Positions 1 to 10,172 of a DNA stretch of 64,000 nt are shown here, piece by piece. Positions within the stretch are counted from its first letter, which is position 1. The number at the start of each line of letters is the position of its first letter. The position numbers and the translations under genes are program-made. The stretch is from Gemmatimonadota bacterium (GTDB lineage Bacteria; Gemmatimonadota; Gemmatimonadetes; Longimicrobiales; Gaopeijiaceae): NCBI GenBank assembly GCA_028873815.1, contig JAPPNN010000003.1:1-64000 (forward strand), in the 5' to 3' direction. The notes beneath the pieces are model-generated. The model was not told the DNA's origin and did no database searches. It saw only the letters and a list, made by a program, of their open reading frames with translations.

Positions 1-142
1 TCCCGCTGGAAACCGGCCCCGCGTTCAGGCTCATTTGCCGTTGGACAAGACTAAGGGTGGAGCCCTGCCTTGGCTCGTGCTAGCTTGCGATGCCGTTGGG
101 GCTCCCACAATAGCACCTTGGACAAAAACGAAATATCGAAAG

Positions 143-619
143 ATGATCAGTTTCAAGAAAGATGACATATTCAACTTAGCCCCGGACGTAGATGCCTTAG
201 TCAATTCCGTGAACTGCAAAGGCGTCATGGGACGAGGGCTCGCACTACAGTTCAAGAAGAGGTTTCCGGAGAACTTCCAGGAATATCAAGAGCGATGCAA
301 TGACGGAAACATGAAACCGGGTGACCTTTTCGTGCACGAGAACAAGGGAGAAGGTCCGAGGTACATCATCAACTTTGCGACCAGGGATCACTGGAAGGAC
401 AATAGCCGCCTGGAATACGTGGAAACTGGACTGACCACATTGGCAAAGCTCATTCGTTACCTGAAAACGGATGACGCATGGCTGGCAATCAACTCCATCG
501 CCATTCCGGCACTCGGATGCGGACTCGGGAACCTCAAGTGGCCTACCGTCAGGAAGTTGATCGAACTCCACCTCAAGGATGTCGAAGGGGTGGATGTCAT
601 TGTGCTTGAGCCACGATAA
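143..619 (+). CDS. Macrodomain protein, DarG-like (ADP-ribosyl-glycohydrolase antitoxin type)
   Basis: Protein from internal ATG at 143: 'DALVNSVNCKGVMGRGLALQFKKRFPENF...YIINFATRDHWKDNSRLEYVETGL...SIAIPALGCGLGNLKW', the DarG-type macrodomain pattern. Confidence 0.85.
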   Translation: MISFKKDDIFNLAPDVDALVNSVNCKGVMGRGLALQFKKRFPENFQEYQERCNDGNMKPGDLFVHENKGEGPRYIINFATRDHWKDNSRLEYVETGLTTLAKLIRYLKTDDAWLAINSIAIPALGCGLGNLKWPTVRKLIELHLKDVEGVDVIVLEPR

Positions 620-634
620 CATGTCCACCAGCCG

Positions 635-1966
635 ATGACGGCGCGCAGGGGCGACGACGCGGCGCGCGAGTTCGGGGGCGCGCTCGGGGCGGGCCTCATC
701 ATCACGGTGTCGCACGCCTTGATGCTCTACCTGTGGCTGGCTTGGCGCTTCCATGACGGCGCCGTCTTTTACCCGACCGGGTTGTCCGACGTGGGGTCGT
801 TCGTCGGGCGGGTCTGGGAACAGGTCGTCGCGCACGCAACGCCGTCCTGGCGTACGTTCGCGATCTACTGGACGTTTCTCGTCGTGCAGGGATTGTTGGC
901 AGCCCTTCTTCCGGGATTAAAGGTCAAGGGTTTGCCGATCCCATCGCGCGGAGGCGAGCGACTGGTCTACCGCTGCAATGGAATCAGCGCCTGGTGGCTG
1001 ACCCTCGTCGGCGTCGCCGGGCTGCACTTCTCGGGCATCTTCCCACTGCAGACGATCTACGAGCAGTTCGGCTCGTTCATGATCGCGGCCATGATCACCG
1101 CGAACACGATCGCTGTCGCCGTGTACGTCGGCGCGAGGCTCTCGGGCAATGCCGAGCGGTCGTCGACGAACGCCCTCCACGACTTCTTCATGGGGGCACG
1201 GCTCAACCCGCGCATCGGGGAGCTGGACCTGAAGATGTGGGCGGAGATTCGCGTGTCCTGGCTCACGCTCTTTCTGCTGACGGCGAGCGGCGCAGCGCAC
1301 CAGTACGCCGCCCATGGCCGGGTCAGCGGTCCCATGATCTTCATGATCGTCGCCCATTTCCTCTACGCCAACGCCTGCATGAAGGGTGAGGAGGGCATTC
1401 CGACGACGTGGGACTTCTTCCGCGAGAGGTGGGGATGGATGTTGATCTTCTGGAACCTCGCGGGCGTGCCATTTGTCTACAGCTTCAGCTCCATGTACAT
1501 CGCGTCGCGTCCACCCTACGAACACTCCCTGACGTACACGGTGTTCTGCTTCGCCCTCCTTTGCGGAGCCTATTACGTCTGGGACACGTCCAACAGCCAG
1601 CGAATCTACTTTCGCATGCAGCTCACCGGCTCGTACGTGAAGCGCAGGGCGTTCCCGCAGTTGCCCTGGGGCACTCTCGAGAACCCCCGCCACCTCGACA
1701 CCGCCGCCGGTTCCAAGCTTCTCATCGACGGATGGTGGCGCTACGTTCGCAAGCCCAACTACACGGCGGACGCCCTTATGGCGCTGTCATGGGGTCTGAT
1801 CTGCGGCTTCGAACACTTCCTGCCCTATTTCTACGTGGTCTTCTTCGTAGTCATGATCGTTCATCGCGCGAGCCGCGACATCGCGCGCTGCAAGCGGAAA
1901 TACGGAGCCGACTGGGATCGCTACGTTGAGGAGGTGCCGTACCTCTTCATCCCGAGGGTCTACTGA
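635..1966 (+). CDS. ERG4/ERG24 (sterol reductase) family membrane protein
   Basis: Motifs 'DFFMGARLNPRIGELDLKMWAEIR' and C-terminal 'LLIDGWWRYVRKPNYTADALMALSWGL...CKRKYGADWDRYVEEVPYLFIPRVY'; multiple hydrophobic segments. Confidence 0.85.
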   Translation: MTARRGDDAAREFGGALGAGLIITVSHALMLYLWLAWRFHDGAVFYPTGLSDVGSFVGRVWEQVVAHATPSWRTFAIYWTFLVVQGLLAALLPGLKVKGLPIPSRGGERLVYRCNGISAWWLTLVGVAGLHFSGIFPLQTIYEQFGSFMIAAMITANTIAVAVYVGARLSGNAERSSTNALHDFFMGARLNPRIGELDLKMWAEIRVSWLTLFLLTASGAAHQYAAHGRVSGPMIFMIVAHFLYANACMKGEEGIPTTWDFFRERWGWMLIFWNLAGVPFVYSFSSMYIASRPPYEHSLTYTVFCFALLCGAYYVWDTSNSQRIYFRMQLTGSYVKRRAFPQLPWGTLENPRHLDTAAGSKLLIDGWWRYVRKPNYTADALMALSWGLICGFEHFLPYFYVVFFVVMIVHRASRDIARCKRKYGADWDRYVEEVPYLFIPRVY

Positions 1967-2060
1967 CGAGCCAACCTGACTGACAGCTCGTGAGTGACCC
2001 TGGCGTTTCGGATGGGAACCGGCTGCCGAGCGATCAGGGTCTATTTCTTTTCGATGGGGT

Positions 2061-3323
2061 TTACCGAACTTCGGTCGGGAGCCTCCGCACCACCACGCTG
2101 GCCACGTCGAACTCGTCCAGCTCGATGAATGCCGCCAGTCCGTCCGGGCCGAAGGCATCCGGCATGGCGGTCGCCTCGGCGGAGTAGGTGCCGACATACT
2201 CCCCATCGGGAGTCACAACATCGATTGGTCCGCCGCGTTCGGGGTGTTCGCCGCGGCGTTGCACCCAGATCCGGCCCTCCCAGGTAGTGGAGAGATCGTG
2301 AAGGACCGGGATTTCGTGGTAGAAGGGTCTCTCAACCGCGAAGCGGATACTGGTGCTGGTACGCGTCGACTCCACTCGAGTGGCCAGTCGTTCCTCGTAG
2401 TCCCGTTCAATTGCGGGCGTCACGGGCTCGGGCTCAAACGGTCTGCGAATGATGCGTGTTACTTCTCTTGAACCCGATGGCGTGATCTTCAAAGCGTAGG
2501 CGGACGAGTCGGAGTGGACAATGCCACCATCCGGTAGGACCCCCACCAGGAGCGGCGGCTCGAAACGGGCTGGGTAGCCAACCTGTTCAAGTGCGTCGGC
2601 CAACGAGCCACCTCCTATCCTGATGTTCTCAGCCATGCCTTTGACAGGCTCCCCGCGGGGAGGAAGCCAACCATCGACCACGGTATCGGTCTCGACGATT
2701 TCGCCCTCGAGCCCGACCCATGTGACCGGACGGGATGTCGGGGGGGCAGCCGGGGCACCGCCATCGCCGCCGTGGAGGCCAATGCTGGCACCGAAACCAC
2801 CGGCGAACACGGCTCCGCCGCGCGGATCGCTATGTATCGCACGCGAGCTGGCGACGCCACCAGGTGCGTCGCTCGTGTGAACCATGCGGAGATACTGGCC
2901 AGTTGCGTCGAACAGTTGGTAGGCGCGGTGTCCGAGATCTCTCACGACCGTGGTTCCGTCCCTCAACACTGCGAAGCCCACCGGGAGGTTGAACTCACCG
3001 GGACCTTCGCCCGAGCGGCCGAACTCGCGCAGGAAGCCTCCGGTGGGGTCGAACACCAGAACCCTCACCTCGTTGGATCCCAGCTCGTCGAACACGAAGA
3101 GGTTGCCCGCCGCGTCGAAGGCCACTTGGGTAACCTGGGCAAACATCTCCCAGGTCTCGCCTTCAAGTACACCGACACGGAAGACTTCCTCGAAGTCGGG
3201 TTCGATCAGCTGATCCCGGCCGGTGACCTCGACGATCTCCTGAGCTCGGAGACCGGCGGGCGCGGCCAGGACTGCCATGAGGACGGAGCAGTGAATGGGC
3301 GCGAACCTGCTGGCGTTCATCAA
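2061..3323 (-). CDS. Secreted 6-bladed beta-propeller protein
   Basis: Signal peptide; '[18 protein letters not shown]'; C-terminal '[29 protein letters not shown]'. Confidence 0.85.
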   Translation of the reverse strand: MMNASRFAPIHCSVLMAVLAAPAGLRAQEIVEVTGRDQLIEPDFEEVFRVGVLEGETWEMFAQVTQVAFDAAGNLFVFDELGSNEVRVLVFDPTGGFLREFGRSGEGPGEFNLPVGFAVLRDGTTVVRDLGHRAYQLFDATGQYLRMVHTSDAPGGVASSRAIHSDPRGGAVFAGGFGASIGLHGGDGGAPAAPPTSRPVTWVGLEGEIVETDTVVDGWLPPRGEPVKGMAENIRIGGGSLADALEQVGYPARFEPPLLVGVLPDGGIVHSDSSAYALKITPSGSREVTRIIRRPFEPEPVTPAIERDYEERLATRVESTRTSTSIRFAVERPFYHEIPVLHDLSTTWEGRIWVQRRGEHPERGGPIDVVTPDGEYVGTYSAEATAMPDAFGPDGLAAFIELDEFDVASVVVRRLPTEVR

Positions 3324-3423
3324 GGACCTCTTCTGTCAATCGAAGGTGCCGAGTCGGGGCAATCGGGCCCTAAGTGGATGTTCTACCTTGGCGCCGAGGT
3401 TGTCCACCCGAGGCCGACAGCGC

Positions 3424-4566
3424 TTAGTAGATTGGCGGTAGCCGTATTCGGTGGAAGTCCGCCCAGAGCTCCAGGAGCGGTATCAGTACTCCGGCGCCCC
3501 GATCGCTGTTCGCGGCCAGGAATAGGGCTGTCCCGCGATATGGGGCCACGATCAGGTATGCAACCACGCCCGGGTTTCCTCCGCTGTGGTACAGCGTTTG
3601 TTCGGAACCCTGACCGGACACTCCGTGCCCGTACCCGTAGAATGCGTTCTCGACACCCTGGATCGTGACTCTCGCGGTAGGAGCACGAAGAAGTTGCGTG
3701 GCCATTTCGCTGGGTCCGGTCGTGCCTCCGTCGGCGATGTCAAAATAGCCCGAGAGAAAGTGGCTCATATCGACGGCATCGGTCATCAGCCCACCGGCTG
3801 CCGCCCCCATGACTCGGTATGGCGCGATCGAGTTCCCGTTCGAATCCGTCCCCATGGTCGCCCGTATCTCATCGTCGGTCGGTGAGAAAGTCGAAGCCGT
3901 CATGAGATTCGGCCCAAAGACCGTAGCTCGCATGAAGTCGTCGAAGCGTTGACCCGACACTTCCTCTACAAGCAACTCCAGCACCGTATATCCCCCTCCT
4001 GAGTACTGCCAGGAGGCGCCCGGCTCCTGCACAATCGCGACCGCGGTCCCATCCACCTCTCCCGAAAGCGTCGCCTCCAGGGTCATGTTCGATTGGTTGA
4101 GCGGCACCATCGGAACTGACGGTACGTTGAGGCCAGCGGTGTGGCTCAGTAACCGACCTATCGTAACTTGACGAGAGCGGTCATCACTCTCGGACAGGCG
4201 CCATCGGGTCAGTCGCTCGTTGACTGGTTGTCCGAGGGCCAGGTCGCCATCTGCCACGAGCCCGAGAACTCCCCATGCCGTCACGGCCTTTGAGAGGGAG
4301 GCAACGTTCAGTGGCGTCGAGGCCGTCATCGCTTGCCCCGACGAAGGATCCACGAAGCCGTACCCTGTGGTCAGAGCCGGAACCCCATCATGAAGGTAGG
4401 CGATGACAAGGCCCGCAACCTCATGTTCAGCCAGCAGCCCCGGGGCGACCGAATCGAGCATGGTCCGGAACCGGTCCGGTCCTTCTTGCGCCGCGGCCAG
4501 GGTGGGGCCGATGAGCAGCCACATGGCTGTGGCCCGTAGGACGTGAATGGACCCCACTATGGGCAC
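3424..4566 (-). CDS. Serine hydrolase, beta-lactamase (class C)/PBP-like family
   Basis: 'NVASLSKAVTAWGVLGLVADG' SxxK motif, 'YSGGGYTVLELLVEEVSG'; GTG start abutting the stop of the upstream gene. Confidence 0.85.
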   Translation of the reverse strand: MPIVGSIHVLRATAMWLLIGPTLAAAQEGPDRFRTMLDSVAPGLLAEHEVAGLVIAYLHDGVPALTTGYGFVDPSSGQAMTASTPLNVASLSKAVTAWGVLGLVADGDLALGQPVNERLTRWRLSESDDRSRQVTIGRLLSHTAGLNVPSVPMVPLNQSNMTLEATLSGEVDGTAVAIVQEPGASWQYSGGGYTVLELLVEEVSGQRFDDFMRATVFGPNLMTASTFSPTDDEIRATMGTDSNGNSIAPYRVMGAAAGGLMTDAVDMSHFLSGYFDIADGGTTGPSEMATQLLRAPTARVTIQGVENAFYGYGHGVSGQGSEQTLYHSGGNPGVVAYLIVAPYRGTALFLAANSDRGAGVLIPLLELWADFHRIRLPPIY

Positions 4567-6201
4567 CTAATCCCCGATCCGCAGGAACTCCTCGCCCGTA
4601 TCCGGGCCCGTCCGCAAGGTGATGCTTGATGCCGGTCCTCCATCGGGCGGGAATTCGAAATCCAGTACGTTCCCGCCCGCGAGTTCCGCGCGCAGCATGT
4701 CTTCGCTCGCGTCGAACACCTCCGCCCGGCTCCGCGCGACCCCCATCCGAACCTCGAGTCCGTTCGCCACCACCCGCCACTCCATCCGGCCGAATCGGGG
4801 GCTTTCATACACGCCGGCATAGTGCTCGAGGGGATGTGAGAGAGGACCGAGACGCGCCTTCCGCTCCGCCAGATGGGCGGCCAGTCCGCGCCGGGCCTCG
4901 TCCAGGCGTTCGCGCATGCCGTCGATGCGTGCGGCATAAGTGTCTTCGAGCCCTGCCTTGCCAAGCAGGCGATCGTAGACGTACGTCGCCATCAGGTCGG
5001 CCGCCAAGGCAGAAGGGCCTCCCGAGTTGACCAGCACGACGACTCCGATGCCGTGCTGCGGCATGAACGACAAATGGGAATGGTACCCCGAGAACCCGCC
5101 GAAGCGATGCACCACGGTATCGCCTTCGTACGTGCCGAGATCCCATCCGTAACCCCACCCGAAGCGATGCAACGACAGGAATTGGCGATCTTGCTCCACG
5201 TGCTGCCGCTGCATCGCCTGAAGCGCGCTCAAGCTCGGCACGGTGCCTAGGCCGCCTTCCGCCCTGCCACTCAGGTGAACGGCAACGAAACGTCCCAAGT
5301 CCCGCGCGGTGGCAAAGTGTCCTCCTGCAGCGTGCATGTTCGAGTCGGCCTTCCGCAGAGGGCTCCGCTCGAAGCCGTCGGGCAGGAAGCCATGTGGCTG
5401 CGCGAGGCGCTCCGCGGGGATCCGCGACACGTACGCGGTCGTCTCATCCATGTCGAACGGGTCGAGCACCTCCTGCCGCACTACTTCCTTCCAACTCTCG
5501 GAACTTGTGCTCTCGAGAATCATCCCCAGCAGGTTGTAACCGAGGTTCCCGTAGGCGAAGCGGCGCCCCGTCGGCGACGGGACATATTCCCGCAGGGCGT
5601 CGATGAGCTGTGCGTGGGTGAAATCGCCGGTAAAGGCCGTTCGGAACACCACCGGCCCCAATCCCTGTTGGATGCCGTGCGTCATCGTCAGGAGGTCGTG
5701 GACCGTCACTGCATCGGCGTCGAGCGGTGGCTGGAAGCGAAGCTCGGGCACGTACGCCGTGATCGGTGCGTTCAGGTCGATGAGCCCCCGATCGGCGAGT
5801 GCCATCACCGCGGTCGCCGTGATCGCCTTGGTGGTCGAGGCGATGTAGAACGCCGTTTCCGTGTCGACCCCCCTGCCGGCATCCACATCGGCGACGCCAA
5901 AGCCGCGCGCGTGCACAACCCAGTCATCCTGGACGATGGCGAGACCGATACCCGGGGCAGCGCCCATCTCGACGAGCTTACCCGCCAACCTGTCGACATC
6001 CGCGCGCCAGTCGCCCCCGATGACAGCTTGGGCGTACAGGGGCTGGTAGACGACGAAGGCGGTCGCCAGCACCGCCAGGTATATGCTGCGTGTTCTGCCA
6101 GGCATCGCGAAAAATCCTCTTGAGCGCCTCGAACGCGGGGATTTGGTTGTCCGCATCCTTGATAGTTTGACAAGACGAACGCGGGGATCGGTTGGATTCA
6201 C
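4567..6201 (-). CDS. Serine hydrolase, beta-lactamase (class C)/PBP-like family
   Basis: 'FYIASTTKAITATAVMALADRGLIDLNAPI' SxxK; 'YGNLGYNLLGMILE'; start codon uncertain. Confidence 0.85.
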   Translation of the reverse strand: MNPTDPRVRLVKLSRMRTTKSPRSRRSRGFFAMPGRTRSIYLAVLATAFVVYQPLYAQAVIGGDWRADVDRLAGKLVEMGAAPGIGLAIVQDDWVVHARGFGVADVDAGRGVDTETAFYIASTTKAITATAVMALADRGLIDLNAPITAYVPELRFQPPLDADAVTVHDLLTMTHGIQQGLGPVVFRTAFTGDFTHAQLIDALREYVPSPTGRRFAYGNLGYNLLGMILESTSSESWKEVVRQEVLDPFDMDETTAYVSRIPAERLAQPHGFLPDGFERSPLRKADSNMHAAGGHFATARDLGRFVAVHLSGRAEGGLGTVPSLSALQAMQRQHVEQDRQFLSLHRFGWGYGWDLGTYEGDTVVHRFGGFSGYHSHLSFMPQHGIGVVVLVNSGGPSALAADLMATYVYDRLLGKAGLEDTYAARIDGMRERLDEARRGLAAHLAERKARLGPLSHPLEHYAGVYESPRFGRMEWRVVANGLEVRMGVARSRAEVFDASEDMLRAELAGGNVLDFEFPPDGGPASSITLRTGPDTGEEFLRIGD

Positions 6202-6286
6202 CCTGGCGAGTGTAGCCAGTCAGCTGCGGCGGCTACTCGGCCGATGGCCTTGTCACACGGCCGAGCACACCTCATGGTTCGACCTC

Positions 6287-6994
6287 ATGGACACGCAGAC
6301 ACCCCGCGACGGGACCGTCGACGAAAGCGAGCGTCCCGATTCCTCCGGTCGCGCACGGGCCGGAGGTCGCGTGACCGATCGCATCCCCTTCGGCCGCCTT
6401 GCGCTTGAGTTCGTGGTCATCGTGGTTGGCGTTCTCGTCGCCCTCGGCTTCGATCAGTGGATGACCACCATCGACCACCGCCGACTCGTCAACGAGACGC
6501 TCTACGCCCTGGCCGCAGAAATCGCCGAGAACACGGTAACCCTCGACCGTCGCATGGCTTATCACGACCGCATCCTGCCGGGGCTCGTCGAGAATCAGCG
6601 GGCTGCCGAAGCAGGCGAACACCTGCGAATCTCGATCAGCGGAGCACTGCCTGAAGGACTCGGCCTCACGCCGTTAAGGAGTACAGCGTGGGAGCTGGCC
6701 AGCGTGACCGAAGCCGTGCGGCACTTCGATTTGCCAATTCTTTCCACGCTGTCCCTCACGTACGCCCTTCAGGAATCGCTCCACGAGTACGACCGGATCG
6801 TTTCCGCCGGGATCATCCAACCGCAGTTCTTCGCGGCCACGGACCAGCCCGGCCCGATCATCTATCTCGGCGTCATGTTGACCGATGTTCGGGAACGCGA
6901 AGACGAACTTAGGCGGTTTTACGCCGAGACGCTGCGGCATGTTCGTCAGCAGCTGGGAGATCCCGAGGCTGGGGCGGTGATGGAGGTCCGTTGA
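6287..6994 (+). CDS. Single-pass membrane protein of unknown function (DUF6090-like architecture)
   Basis: Internal ATG; 'FGRLALEFVVIVVGVLVALGFDQWMTTIDHRRLVNETLYALAAEIAEN' N-terminal TM followed by a helical region. Confidence 0.65.
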   Translation: MDTQTPRDGTVDESERPDSSGRARAGGRVTDRIPFGRLALEFVVIVVGVLVALGFDQWMTTIDHRRLVNETLYALAAEIAENTVTLDRRMAYHDRILPGLVENQRAAEAGEHLRISISGALPEGLGLTPLRSTAWELASVTEAVRHFDLPILSTLSLTYALQESLHEYDRIVSAGIIQPQFFAATDQPGPIIYLGVMLTDVREREDELRRFYAETLRHVRQQLGDPEAGAVMEVR

Positions 6995-7003
6995 CGGAAG
7001 AAG

Positions 7004-7297
7004 TTGAGCTCGCGAGCATGGACTACCGTCGGGACCATGATCGGAGTGATGGCGTTCGGCCACTTCCTGGCGGTGACCACGAAGCTCGCCATGGGAACAC
7101 TGGACGGTCCGATCCTGGTGTTCTACCTGATCGGGGTGGTGCTGGCAGTACCCTCCTGGTGGTTGATCGTTCACACCCGAAAGCTGCTTGCGCCCAACGA
7201 ACGACCCGGCCCGAAGACGTTGGCGCTCAATGGTGCCGTGGCGGTCACCCTGCTCGGGCTGGGAGTGCACAACCTGCCGCTTGCCGCGCCGGCCTGA
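7004..7297 (+). CDS. Small hypothetical membrane protein
   Basis: 97-aa ORF with three hydrophobic segments, directly downstream of the previous gene. Confidence 0.55.
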   Translation: MSSRAWTTVGTMIGVMAFGHFLAVTTKLAMGTLDGPILVFYLIGVVLAVPSWWLIVHTRKLLAPNERPGPKTLALNGAVAVTLLGLGVHNLPLAAPA

Positions 7298-7425
7298 GCG
7301 GGCAGAGCTTCGAACAGTTCAGTGGGATGGAGTGACGCCCCGCTCCCCGGGGTGTAACTCATGCAAATCGGACCTGCTCGCGGCGGAAGAGCACTTCGAA
7401 CGATGGACCGGGCGGACTGCCTACG

Positions 7426-8229
7426 TCAGACATCCGTCAGCGTGAGCGGACGAGGCGACCGCCCGTCGATGTCGGTAAAGCCGTAGTGTTCGGCGAGCGC
7501 GGCCGCCACGAGCACCTGTCCAGTCCACCGGCGGACGTCCTGATCGCCAGCCAGCGCGGCCACGGCTCGCCCGATGAACTCGGGGCTCTCCGAGTTGCCG
7601 AGGTCGAAGACCCCGGCCGCAAGCACTGCTTCCGTCCGCACGAGGCCCGGGTACAGGGATACGACGGCAACATCGTGGTCGCTCAGCTCGACAGCCATGT
7701 CGGCGGTGAGCTTGTCGGTGGCGGCCTTCGAGACGCCATAGATCACGTTACCGAGGTGCTTCTGCGCTGCCCACTGCGAGACGTTCACGATGAGACCGCG
7801 CCGACGCGGCACCATCAGCCGTGCGGCATGCTGGCTGGCAACGAATGCGGCTCGCACGCCGATATCCATCATCGCTGCCCAACGCCATAGCGGCTGTGCC
7901 CAGAAGGGTGCCGACCAGGTGAACCGGCCGTCCTCCACCATGTTCTCGTAGCCGCCCCAAGCGTTGTTGACGAGTACATCGAGCCGTCCCTGCTCAGTCA
8001 CAATCCGTTCGAACAGGTGGTCGACGCTCTGGTCGTCAGCATGATCGCAGGCTACGCGGACGATCGCGTCGTCAAGGTCGGCGGTTTCGATGGACCTGCC
8101 ACTTGCGTAAACCGTCGCGCCCGCGCGGTGCAGACCTTGCGCGATGCCGCGCCCGACGCCTCGGCTTGCCCCGGTCACCAGCGCACAGGCTCCGTTCAGG
8201 GTTGGTCTGGCACGGATCGGGTCGGACAA
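7426..8229 (-). CDS. SDR family NAD(P)-dependent oxidoreductase
   Basis: 'ALVTGASRGVGRGIAQGLHRAGA', 'VNNAWGG', 'YGVSKAATDKL' YxxxK. Confidence 0.92.
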   Translation of the reverse strand: MSDPIRARPTLNGACALVTGASRGVGRGIAQGLHRAGATVYASGRSIETADLDDAIVRVACDHADDQSVDHLFERIVTEQGRLDVLVNNAWGGYENMVEDGRFTWSAPFWAQPLWRWAAMMDIGVRAAFVASQHAARLMVPRRRGLIVNVSQWAAQKHLGNVIYGVSKAATDKLTADMAVELSDHDVAVVSLYPGLVRTEAVLAAGVFDLGNSESPEFIGRAVAALAGDQDVRRWTGQVLVAAALAEHYGFTDIDGRSPRPLTLTDV

Positions 8230-8260
8230 GCTGGCTCCTTATCGCGGCGGCATCACTCTC

Positions 8261-8626
8261 TCAGTGCCTGGACGAAATCACGAACTGGTTCCCGTCGGGA
8301 TCGCTGAATGTCGCGAAAGTGCCCCACGGCTGCTCCTCCGGCTCTGCGACGAACTTCACACCGCGCTCTGCCAACTCGCGAAATGTGGCCCGCACATCGT
8401 CGCTCGCGAAGACCACGTTCGACGGCGTTCCGACGCGATCTTCCTGACCCGGAGGGGTGTAGAGCACCACGCGCGTATCAGCCCCGGGAATGCGCAACTC
8501 GATCCAGCGCTGATCACCGAGTGGCTGATCCGTTGCCACGCGGAAGCCCAGCTTGCTGGTGTAGAAGTCGAGTGCGGCGTCCTGATTCCGGACAGGGATT
8601 GAAGTGAACTTGATTCGTCGGATCAC
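8261..8626 (-). CDS. VOC (glyoxalase/bleomycin resistance) family protein
   Basis: 'IKFTSIPVRNQDAALDFYTSKLGFRV...FSDPDGNQFVI'; probable GTG start. Confidence 0.9.
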   Translation of the reverse strand: MIRRIKFTSIPVRNQDAALDFYTSKLGFRVATDQPLGDQRWIELRIPGADTRVVLYTPPGQEDRVGTPSNVVFASDDVRATFRELAERGVKFVAEPEEQPWGTFATFSDPDGNQFVISSRH

Positions 8627-8760
8627 TGCGGCCCTCCATGGCTCGAGAGTGTGTTCACGGGTGGCCGTAGTCAAAGCCAGCGCGCCCGGCGGGGTCAAGG
8701 CGTGAATGGTGTGCTAGTGCAACGGTTGCCCCACCCCACGCGGGCGCCCAGCTTTGATCG

Positions 8761-9045
8761 ATGGAAATCGACCCGTACGTCATCGATGTGCTTCTGCCCG
8801 ATTTGGTCGGGCACGATCGGCACCCCAGCGCTTATCTGACCTACCTCTACCTGTATCGGCACACGGCCGACAAGGCGGCTGAGCTGAGCCTGAGGCAGAT
8901 CGCGGAGGGCACAGGCCTGTCCAGGCGCGCGGTCCAGGCTGCGTTGGCCAGGCTGGAGGGCCGCGGGCTCGTCGACATCGAACGGGACAGCATCACTTCC
9001 GTCGGCCGCTACACCGTGAACCGACCCTGGCAGGGCTCGCGCTGA
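8761..9045 (+). CDS. Helix-turn-helix domain protein
   Basis: 'LSLRQIAEGTGLSRRAVQAALARLEGRGLVDIER' winged-HTH pattern. Confidence 0.75.
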   Translation: MEIDPYVIDVLLPDLVGHDRHPSAYLTYLYLYRHTADKAAELSLRQIAEGTGLSRRAVQAALARLEGRGLVDIERDSITSVGRYTVNRPWQGSR

Positions 9046-9136
9046 AAGCGAGCGGTCGGCGGGGTGCCGCTGCAGGCCGGTGGCGTACTCACTCGAGCCG
9101 CCTACCACGGCCGCCCCGGAACGGTGTCCGGACACT

Positions 9137-9688
9137 TCACGTCTCCGCAGACCGGTGCACCGCCCCTTCCGGCCCGAAACGACGCGCATAATGGGCGAAC
9201 CGTTGGTCGTGGCGCTCCCAGTTGAAGGGCTCGACCGGATCCCTCCCAAGCAGTGCCTCCAGCGAGGCCAAGCAGTGGTCCCAGCCCGCGGCGTCCCGCG
9301 CCGCCCGTCCCTTGTCGTCAAAGGTGTGCGTGAAGGTGAGTAGTGTGCCGCCGGGGCGTTCCTCGAGTTCCCATCGGAGCACGTCCGCGTCCCACCGGTA
9401 TTCGAGCACGCTGGGTGCATCGTACACCAGCATCTCACCTGTCATCACCAATCCCTCGTCGTCCGAGTCAGAGGGTGTCTGACCGGGCTCGGGCGGAAAC
9501 ACGAAACGGAGGGCCGCACCCACCTCGCGGTCTCCCGTCATGCGGGCCGGAAACCACGCGGACAGTTCGCTCTCGGACGTGATCGCACGCCACACGCGCT
9601 CGCGCGAGTGCCCGAGGAATCGCCTGAATCGCAGGACCTGCCTGCCCCCCTGCTCTCCGAGGGTTCCGCTGCCTTCCGCTTCGTTCAT
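9137..9688 (-). CDS. SRPBCC/AHSA1 family protein
   Basis: 'LRFRRFLGHSRERVWRAITSESELSAWFPA...LTFTHTFDDKGRAARDAAGWDHCLASLEALL'. Confidence 0.88.
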   Translation of the reverse strand: MNEAEGSGTLGEQGGRQVLRFRRFLGHSRERVWRAITSESELSAWFPARMTGDREVGAALRFVFPPEPGQTPSDSDDEGLVMTGEMLVYDAPSVLEYRWDADVLRWELEERPGGTLLTFTHTFDDKGRAARDAAGWDHCLASLEALLGRDPVEPFNWERHDQRFAHYARRFGPEGAVHRSAET

Positions 9689-9999
9689 TGGTCGTCTCCA
9701 ATCTTCTCGAGGTGCGCCTCAAGGGCGTCGAGATGGTCTTCCCAGGATCGGCGGTAGCCCTCCAGCCACGCGGCCATCTCCTGAAAGGGCTGTCGGCGGA
9801 GCTCGTAGAGCCGCCGCTGAGCAACCACCGTGGACTCGACTACCCCGGCCTCCCGCAGCACCCGGAGGTGCTTTGAGACCTGTGGCTGACTGAGCACTAG
9901 CAGCTTCTCGATCTCGCCGACGTACCGCGGGCTCGACTGCAGCAGCTCAACGATTCGGAGTCGCGTCGGCTCGGCGAGGGCAGTGAGTGTTGTGAGCAT
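9685..9999 (-). CDS. ArsR/SmtB family winged-HTH regulator
   Basis: 'LTALAEPTRLRIVELLQSSPRYVGEIEKLLVLSQPQVSKHLRVLREAGVV'; 4-bp overlap with the SRPBCC gene. Confidence 0.92.
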   Translation of the reverse strand: MLTTLTALAEPTRLRIVELLQSSPRYVGEIEKLLVLSQPQVSKHLRVLREAGVVESTVVAQRRLYELRRQPFQEMAAWLEGYRRSWEDHLDALEAHLEKIGDDQ

Positions 10000-10005
10000 G
10001 ATCGA

Positions 10006-10025
10006 ATATACACAATAACGTATAT
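10006..10025. promoter_or_regulatory. Inverted repeat ATATAC-N8-GTATAT upstream of arsR-like gene, candidate operator
   Basis: Perfect 6+8+6 inverted repeat 7 bp upstream of the ArsR start codon. Confidence 0.6.
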
Positions 10026-10172
10026 ACGGTGCAAGGTATATAAGGTTGGACCAGCCCGGTTGTGGCGGGCAACGAGTCCCAGGGCAACGCTGGGCACAGG
10101 TCCACGTTGACGCCGTCCATCAGCCTCGCCTATCGTCTGCCTTGACGCCGACCCGCCGCCCAGGAGGACTCC

